From positions 42,147 to 106,146 of the forward strand of contig JALOBN010000002.1 in the NCBI GenBank assembly GCA_023228245.1: 64,000 nucleotides of DNA. Direction: 5' to 3'. The notes beneath the pieces were generated by a model. The model made no database searches, was not told the origin of the DNA, and saw only the letters and a program-made list of their open reading frames with translations. Below are positions 59,759 through 64,000 of the stretch, piece after piece (within the stretch, counting starts at the first letter, position 1; each line of letters opens with the position of its first letter). The DNA is from Candidatus Pacearchaeota archaeon (GTDB taxonomy: Archaea; Nanoarchaeota; Nanoarchaeia; Pacearchaeales; GW2011-AR1). The position numbers and the translations under genes are program-made.

Positions 59759-60358
59759 TTATTCGCACTGTTCTTCTGTTTTATATCTTGTAACTGTTCT
59801 TGTTTTTATAACTTCTTTATACTTAGTAACATCTTTACAAACTTGTTTTGATGGAATTGAATTTTCATAGCAATAACAAGAATCTATTGTTGCATCTTTT
59901 TCAACGATAAATGTTTCAGAAGATTGAGGGTAAATATACTTATTTTGAGTTTCTTCTAATCTTTCATTTCCGACATTAAATCCGATTGTTATTGAAAAGA
60001 CTCCCGCTTCATCATCTAAATTTGTAATAGTACAATCATATTTTGCTGGTTCATCTTCAGAGAAAAAATTATCTTTTCTTTGCAAACAAGTTCCTGTTTC
60101 TTTTTTGTAAACTAACTCTTGAGATTCACATTCTTCTTCAGTATATGGAACTGTTTCGCTATATTCTTCTATATAATCATAAGGAACTTGTACTTCTTTA
60201 CAGGTTTCGGTGTATGTTTCTTGGGAATTTTTATTTGATGTTCCATCAATTATATTACCTGTTGGAACAAGATTGATTAATAAAAGCGAACAAAAAACAA
60301 GCCCTACAATTATTAGAATTCCAATCAGTAGATTATTGTTTTTATTTTTTGCTTTCAC
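59759..60358 (-). CDS. Single-pass exported protein with cysteines, 199 aa
   Basis: Starts at GTG 60358. A basic N-terminus and one hydrophobic helix (residues 10-30) are followed by an external domain with about eight cysteines in a repeating layout (CKEVQVPY, ECESQ, CLQRK, DSCYCY, CKDV, EQCE). The core around residues 90-140 has a beta-sandwich look (VFSITIGFNVGNERL). No family is recognised. Confidence 0.6.
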   Translation of the reverse strand: MKAKNKNNNLLIGILIIVGLVFCSLLLINLVPTGNIIDGTSNKNSQETYTETCKEVQVPYDYIEEYSETVPYTEEECESQELVYKKETGTCLQRKDNFFSEDEPAKYDCTITNLDDEAGVFSITIGFNVGNERLEETQNKYIYPQSSETFIVEKDATIDSCYCYENSIPSKQVCKDVTKYKEVIKTRTVTRYKTEEQCE

Positions 60359-60400
60359 TCTTTTTTTAAAGTTTGATAATTTATAAATATTCTTATATAA

Positions 60401-61186
60401 TTAAATTCCTAAAATTCCTTGTCCTCTCGAAGTTTTCCATGCCCCACACATATTTCTATATTCACACCAATTGCACAACGGTGATTTTGTTGGAAGAAAA
60501 ACCTTTGTGTGTTCGATTTCATTAATTAATTCTATAACTTCTTTTTTTACGAGCACGAGTTTTTCATTTGAAATTGGAATTGCCGTTTTTGAATCGTGTG
60601 CAAGGAAGTGCCAAACCATTGCGACGTTTTTATCTTTTCCGAATTTTTCTTTTATTGCAAGAGCGTATAATGCTAACTGCCTTCCGTTTTCGACTTTTTG
60701 CCTTGAGAATAAACTTCCACTAGTTTTGTAATCGTGGATTTCAATTTCGTTTTTCTCGACGTTGTGAACTAATCTATCTATGTATCCGATTAATTTTTTC
60801 TCGTCGTCCAAATTTATTTCAACTTTTTCTTCTGTTGCGATTGTGTTATCTTTGAACGGCTGGTGCTTCATAAAATAATTTATTAGGAATTCAACTCCGC
60901 GATTGAAATAATCTTTTGCTGTCATTCCTTTATTCATTATTGAAATGTCTTTTGAGTATGTTGTTTCCCATTCTTCTGAATAGAATTTTATTACTTCGTC
61001 GATTGTCGGGATTTTTTTCTGCATTACGTTTATGTAAAGTTCTTCGAGTGCTTTGTGGACCGAACTTCCTAAATGTGCTTCAATGCTTTTCGGGACTTCA
61101 GGAATTATTTTGTCGATGTATTTGTATTTGTATTTCAGTTTGCAATTTTCGAATGTTTCTATTTTAGAATGAGAATATGTTTCCAT
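60401..61186 (-). CDS. RecB/Cas4-like PD-(D/E)XK nuclease with FeS cluster
   Basis: GSSVHKALEELY (His of motif I near residue 45), IGYIDRLV with the first Asp, and IHDYKTSG with the Asp-x-Lys of motif III form a PD-(D/E)XK nuclease site. Cys15 in FENCKLKY, with three cysteines near the C-terminus (CNWCEYRNMC), gives the four-cysteine FeS cluster of RecB-type nucleases. There are no cas genes or CRISPR arrays nearby, so a repair role is likelier than adaptation. Confidence 0.88.
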   Translation of the reverse strand: METYSHSKIETFENCKLKYKYKYIDKIIPEVPKSIEAHLGSSVHKALEELYINVMQKKIPTIDEVIKFYSEEWETTYSKDISIMNKGMTAKDYFNRGVEFLINYFMKHQPFKDNTIATEEKVEINLDDEKKLIGYIDRLVHNVEKNEIEIHDYKTSGSLFSRQKVENGRQLALYALAIKEKFGKDKNVAMVWHFLAHDSKTAIPISNEKLVLVKKEVIELINEIEHTKVFLPTKSPLCNWCEYRNMCGAWKTSRGQGILGI

Positions 61187-61221
61187 CAAATTTTAGAGAA
61201 TGAGCAGATTATAAAAGTTTC

Positions 61222-62406
61222 TTAAATTATTTCGCCGAAGCCGATTAATCGCCAGTGTCCGTCGATGTTTCTTGCAAGTCCGACATTGTCGCCTTTTAAT
61301 GAAACGATTGGAATATTTAACAAAAGTTCAACTTCATTTTTATTTATTTTTTCAATTGTTCCTACGGTGATTGTTGTATTTACACTTAGCATTAACATTT
61401 CTTTTGTTTTCAAAGGTGCAACTTCTTTATGTTCTGAAATTCCTAAAACTTCTTTGAATAATTCTGTTTTTATTTTTGCTTTGTAACTTATTTCTGGAAG
61501 TTTTCCTTTTTCACCGACGATGCAACCAGATAATGAATCTGCTTTTGTCAGGAAAGGGTCGAGTTCTGTTTCTATTGAAATGCTTGCACCTGGACTTAAT
61601 TCATTCATTGATTCGCTTCCTCTGTGGAGAGAAATTATTTTTGTTGTCAGTGTTTGATAACTTTGTTGATTTGCTTTTTTAATTATTAATCCTGGTTTTA
61701 TTTCTATTTCGTCGCCGACTTTTAATTTTCCTTTTTTTAAAATTCCACCTAAAACTCCACCGTGTAATTTTTCTACAGAAGTTCCTGGACGGTTTATATC
61801 AAAACTTCTTGCAATTAAAAAAATTGGTTCTGATTGGGTTTCTCTTTTTGGTATTTCTATTTCTGCAAGTTTTTCTAAAATTTTATCCAGATTAATTTCT
61901 TGCTGTGCTGAGATTGGAATTATCGGCGCGTTTTCTGCGATTGTTCCTTTGACGAAATTTTTCAAATCGTTGTAGTTTTTTTGTGCTTGTTCTTTTGTAA
62001 CTAAATCAATTTTATTTTGGACAATAATTATATTTTTTATTTTTTTTGCTTGCAAAGCGGTGAAGTGTTCTCTTGTCTGCGGTTTGATTCCTTCGTTTGC
62101 AGCGACGACGAGAATTGCAGCGTCGATTAATGCAGCACCTGAAAGCATTGTTGCCATCAGCATTTCGTGTCCTGGTGCGTCGATAAAACTTATGTAACGG
62201 AAAGGTTTTCCTTTTCCTTTATTGTTGTAATTTTCTCCATCTTTAGAAATCGTCATATCCGCGTAACCTAACTTAATTGTGATTCCACGTTTTAATTCTT
62301 CAGAATGTGTGTCAGGAAACTTTCCAGTAAGTTTTGATAATAAAGTTGTTTTTCCGTGGTCGATGTGTCCAACAACTCCGACATTTAATTCTGGGATTTC
62401 ATTCAT
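61222..62406 (-). CDS. eif2g: Translation initiation factor aIF2 subunit gamma
   Basis: GTPase that delivers initiator tRNA to the small subunit. G1 is GHIDHGKTT at residues 13-21, switch I has LKRGITIKLGYAD, G3 is DAPGHE near 76-81 and G4 NKID near 131. Domains II and III are beta barrels. The four-cysteine zinc knuckle usually found after switch I is absent, replaced by a short Lys/Gly/Asn loop. Length is 394 residues. Confidence 0.95.
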   Translation of the reverse strand: MNEIPELNVGVVGHIDHGKTTLLSKLTGKFPDTHSEELKRGITIKLGYADMTISKDGENYNNKGKGKPFRYISFIDAPGHEMLMATMLSGAALIDAAILVVAANEGIKPQTREHFTALQAKKIKNIIIVQNKIDLVTKEQAQKNYNDLKNFVKGTIAENAPIIPISAQQEINLDKILEKLAEIEIPKRETQSEPIFLIARSFDINRPGTSVEKLHGGVLGGILKKGKLKVGDEIEIKPGLIIKKANQQSYQTLTTKIISLHRGSESMNELSPGASISIETELDPFLTKADSLSGCIVGEKGKLPEISYKAKIKTELFKEVLGISEHKEVAPLKTKEMLMLSVNTTITVGTIEKINKNEVELLLNIPIVSLKGDNVGLARNIDGHWRLIGFGEII

Positions 62407-62430
62407 AAAAATAGATTGTAGAATTACTTT

Positions 62431-62715
62431 TTAAGAGTTTGGATTATCTTTGAAAACACTTCCCAAATTTGGTTTGATATTAAAACTGTAATAAACTTCA
62501 TCTCTGACTCTATAATATCTAAGAGAAATCCCTTGTTTTTTCAGACTTTCTTTTTGTTCAAAATCTTCCAAATATTGTCCGATTCCAAATTCATCTAAAG
62601 ATTTCTTTTTCTCTTCAATAAAATCATTATAATCTTGTTCTGTTGTGACTTGTTTTTCTAAATTGTGATTTTCTTTTGGAGTTGTTTCATCTCCCCACTT
62701 AAATTTTTCTGTCAT
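62431..62715 (-). CDS. Hypothetical charged protein, 94 aa
   Basis: Soluble and Glu/Lys-rich. The first 30 residues look disordered, the middle is helical (residues 25-60), and the tail has ISLRYYRVRDEVYYSFNIK, which may be a beta hairpin. It lies between aIF2-gamma and eS6 on the same strand. No family is recognised. Confidence 0.55.
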   Translation of the reverse strand: MTEKFKWGDETTPKENHNLEKQVTTEQDYNDFIEEKKKSLDEFGIGQYLEDFEQKESLKKQGISLRYYRVRDEVYYSFNIKPNLGSVFKDNPNS

Positions 62716-62766
62716 AAAAATTTGAGAATACTTTAATTAAAAAATGTTACTTATTTGATTTTAGAA

Positions 62767-63237
62767 TTATTCAGCTTTTACTTCTTCTTTTTTCTTTTTC
62801 CATTCGGGTTCTGGTTTTGGCTGATTTTGGTCTGCGTAAATTTCAGATAATTTTTTGTTTCCTTCTTTTAATATTTTCAAATTAATTTGAACGATCGCTG
62901 GAGAAATAACTTTTCCTCTGACTGTTTTTCTCATTCTCAATCCTTTTGGTGTGAAGTTTGAAACTTTCTTTTTTCCTTCTCTTCTCGGTCTTCTGTGCAT
63001 TCCTTTTCCGTATGTAAGTAAAACTCTTTTCAACCCCGTTCCTTCAACATTTTCGAAAGAGGTGAAACCTGATGTGTCGCTTGCACCTGTGATTTCAAAT
63101 TCGTATCCACTTAAATCTCCAGAAATATCTTTACCTTCAATTTTGTTATGAAGTTCTTTTCCCATCAATTCTTCGTTGTCTGATTCTAAATGGAATGTCT
63201 TTCCGTTCTTCTCTGCGATGTTTATTTTGAAAACCAT
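62767..63237 (-). CDS. rps6e: Small-subunit ribosomal protein eS6
   Basis: Archaeal S6e core with DLSGYEFEITGASDTSGF near residues 39-57, KRVLLTYGKGMHRRPRREG near 69-87 and TVRGKVISPAIVQINLKI near 108-125. The C-terminal extension is Lys/Glu/Pro-rich. At 156 residues it is longer than the minimal archaeal form because of that tail. Confidence 0.95.
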   Translation of the reverse strand: MVFKINIAEKNGKTFHLESDNEELMGKELHNKIEGKDISGDLSGYEFEITGASDTSGFTSFENVEGTGLKRVLLTYGKGMHRRPRREGKKKVSNFTPKGLRMRKTVRGKVISPAIVQINLKILKEGNKKLSEIYADQNQPKPEPEWKKKKEEVKAE

Positions 63238-63320
63238 AAAAGATAATATTTTGGAAGGTTTTTAAAGTTTTTCAGTGACGAAATATAAAGATTTATTAAT
63301 TCTTTTTTGATATTTTGATT

Positions 63321-64000
63321 ATGAAAGCTAAGGAAGAAGTGATAATTCATCTTGATAATGTTTCAAAATTTTATCACATGGGTGAGACAATTGTAAAAGC
63401 TGTTGATGGAATTACTTTGTCAATAAAAAAAGGCGACTTCGTTGCTGTTATGGGACCGTCGGGTTCTGGAAAATCTACGTCGATGCATTTGGTTGGAAGT
63501 TTGGATGTTCCGACGAAAGGACATATTTTTCTTGACGGGCATGATATTTCTTTGTTGCATGAATCTGACTTGGCGCAAATTCGTGGAAAAAATATTGGAT
63601 TTATTTTTCAGCAATTTAATTTAATTCCGACGCTGACTGTAAAAGAAAATATTATGCTTCCGCTTTCATTGCAAGGAATGCCTGAAGAAGAACGTGAGAA
63701 AAAGTTAATGCACTTTTGAAAAAAATGGAACTTGTCGAGAGAGCAGATCATTTTCCAAATCAAATTTCTGGCGGACAGCAGCAGAGAGTTGCAATTGCGA
63801 GAGCTTTAGCAAATGACCCAGAAGTTATTCTTGCCGACGAGCCAACAGGAAATCTTGATACAAAAACAGGAGAAATTGTTATGGAACATTTGGAGAAATT
63901 AAATGATGAAGGTAAAACAATTGTAATGGTTACACACTCGCCTGAACTTGCAAAAGAATATGCAGATATTGTTTATTGGCTTAAAGATGGGAAGATTGAA
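63321..64000 (+). pseudogene. LolD/MacB-type ABC transporter ATPase with a frameshift, cut by the window end
   Basis: Starts at ATG 63321. Walker A GPSGSGKS and Q-loop FQQFNLIPTLTV are in the first frame, which stops at 63719. From about 63704 the family reading continues in another frame with ALLKKMELVERADHFP, signature [15 protein letters not shown], Walker [13 protein letters not shown] and the H-loop VTHSPE. One missing A in the AAAAA run at 63699-63703 explains the shift. It could be a true mutation or a sequencing error. The partner permease would lie beyond 64000. Confidence 0.85.

Noticed and set aside
60401..61186. Cas4 assignment for the RecB-like nuclease
   Set aside because: The FeS and nuclease motifs fit Cas4 as well as RecB-type proteins, but no cas gene or CRISPR repeat is present in the window.

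Overview
This window looks like a piece of an AT-rich DPANN archaeal genome, most like the Pacearchaeota/Woesearchaeota (Nanobdellota) group. The core information machinery is archaeal: family B DNA polymerase, FEN1, RFC large and small subunits, Trm5, RNase P protein Rpp30, Kae1, L7Ae, eS28, eL24, eS6, eL41, aIF2-gamma, archaeal-type PheS/PheT/ThrS/TrpS, Elp3 and tRNA genes with introns at position 37/38. Several bacterial-type parts are mixed in: a complete DNA gyrase (GyrA and GyrB), a sigma-70 family sigma factor, an acetate kinase/PduL pair, a DgkA-type lipid kinase and a secreted lytic transglycosylase. Genes are short, packed and often overlap by 1 to 8 bp. Many convergent pairs share their stop codons.

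Layout. 1-14.4 kb: membrane protein, NSUN-type RNA methyltransferase, PolB, FEN1, Trm5, a GNA1-like acetyltransferase, the rfc genes, eL41 (a 38-codon gene), isochorismatase-type hydrolase, endonuclease III, the ackA-pduL operon and dgkA. 14.4-21.9 kb: three intron-containing tRNA genes (Glu-CUC, Gln-CUG, Thr-GGU), small membrane proteins, the pheS-(39 aa ORF)-HIT-pheT operon, and RNase P Rpp30 with UMP kinase. 21.9-37.2 kb: surface and envelope region with pilin-like secreted proteins, PEP synthase, ferredoxin, LemA and HtpX, a 1396-residue LamG/hydrolase/PGF-pre-PGF surface protein, and a receptor-like protein with a degenerate cyclase domain. 37.3-46.3 kb: TrpRS, lytic transglycosylase, ThrRS, Trm9-like methyltransferase, an MTAP-APRT fusion and Elp3. 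46.3-53.6 kb: tRNA-Glu(UUC), the sigma factor, tRNA-Ile(UAU), YchF, a minimal PolX, a run of small genes, Kae1 and a ribosomal cluster headed by L7Ae. 53.7-64 kb: gyrB to gyrA, a RecB-like nuclease, aIF2-gamma, eS6 and a frameshifted LolD/MacB-type ABC ATPase cut by the window edge.

How the genes fit together. Acetate kinase and PduL would make ATP from acetyl-CoA, and PEP synthase and ferredoxin connect pyruvate to gluconeogenesis and electron carriers. The MTAP-APRT fusion would return the adenine of methylthioadenosine to AMP. PolB, FEN1, RFC, PolX, Nth and gyrase cover replication, repair and supercoiling. Trm5, Kae1, Elp3, Trm9-like and NSUN modify RNA, mostly around the tRNA anticodon.

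The most unusual signals are: (1) a dispersed repeat of about 57 bp, one copy of which sits in frame inside pheS; (2) the sigma-70 factor in an archaeal context; (3) a predicted L7Ae-binding k-loop at the 5' end of the L7Ae mRNA; (4) the MTAP-APRT fusion; (5) short elements at gene 3' ends (tRNA-Ile, tRNA-Glu, gyrB, trpS) flanked by partial copies of the gene end; (6) a 16-base C tract upstream of a methyltransferase gene. Everything was read by eye. No database search or computation was run.
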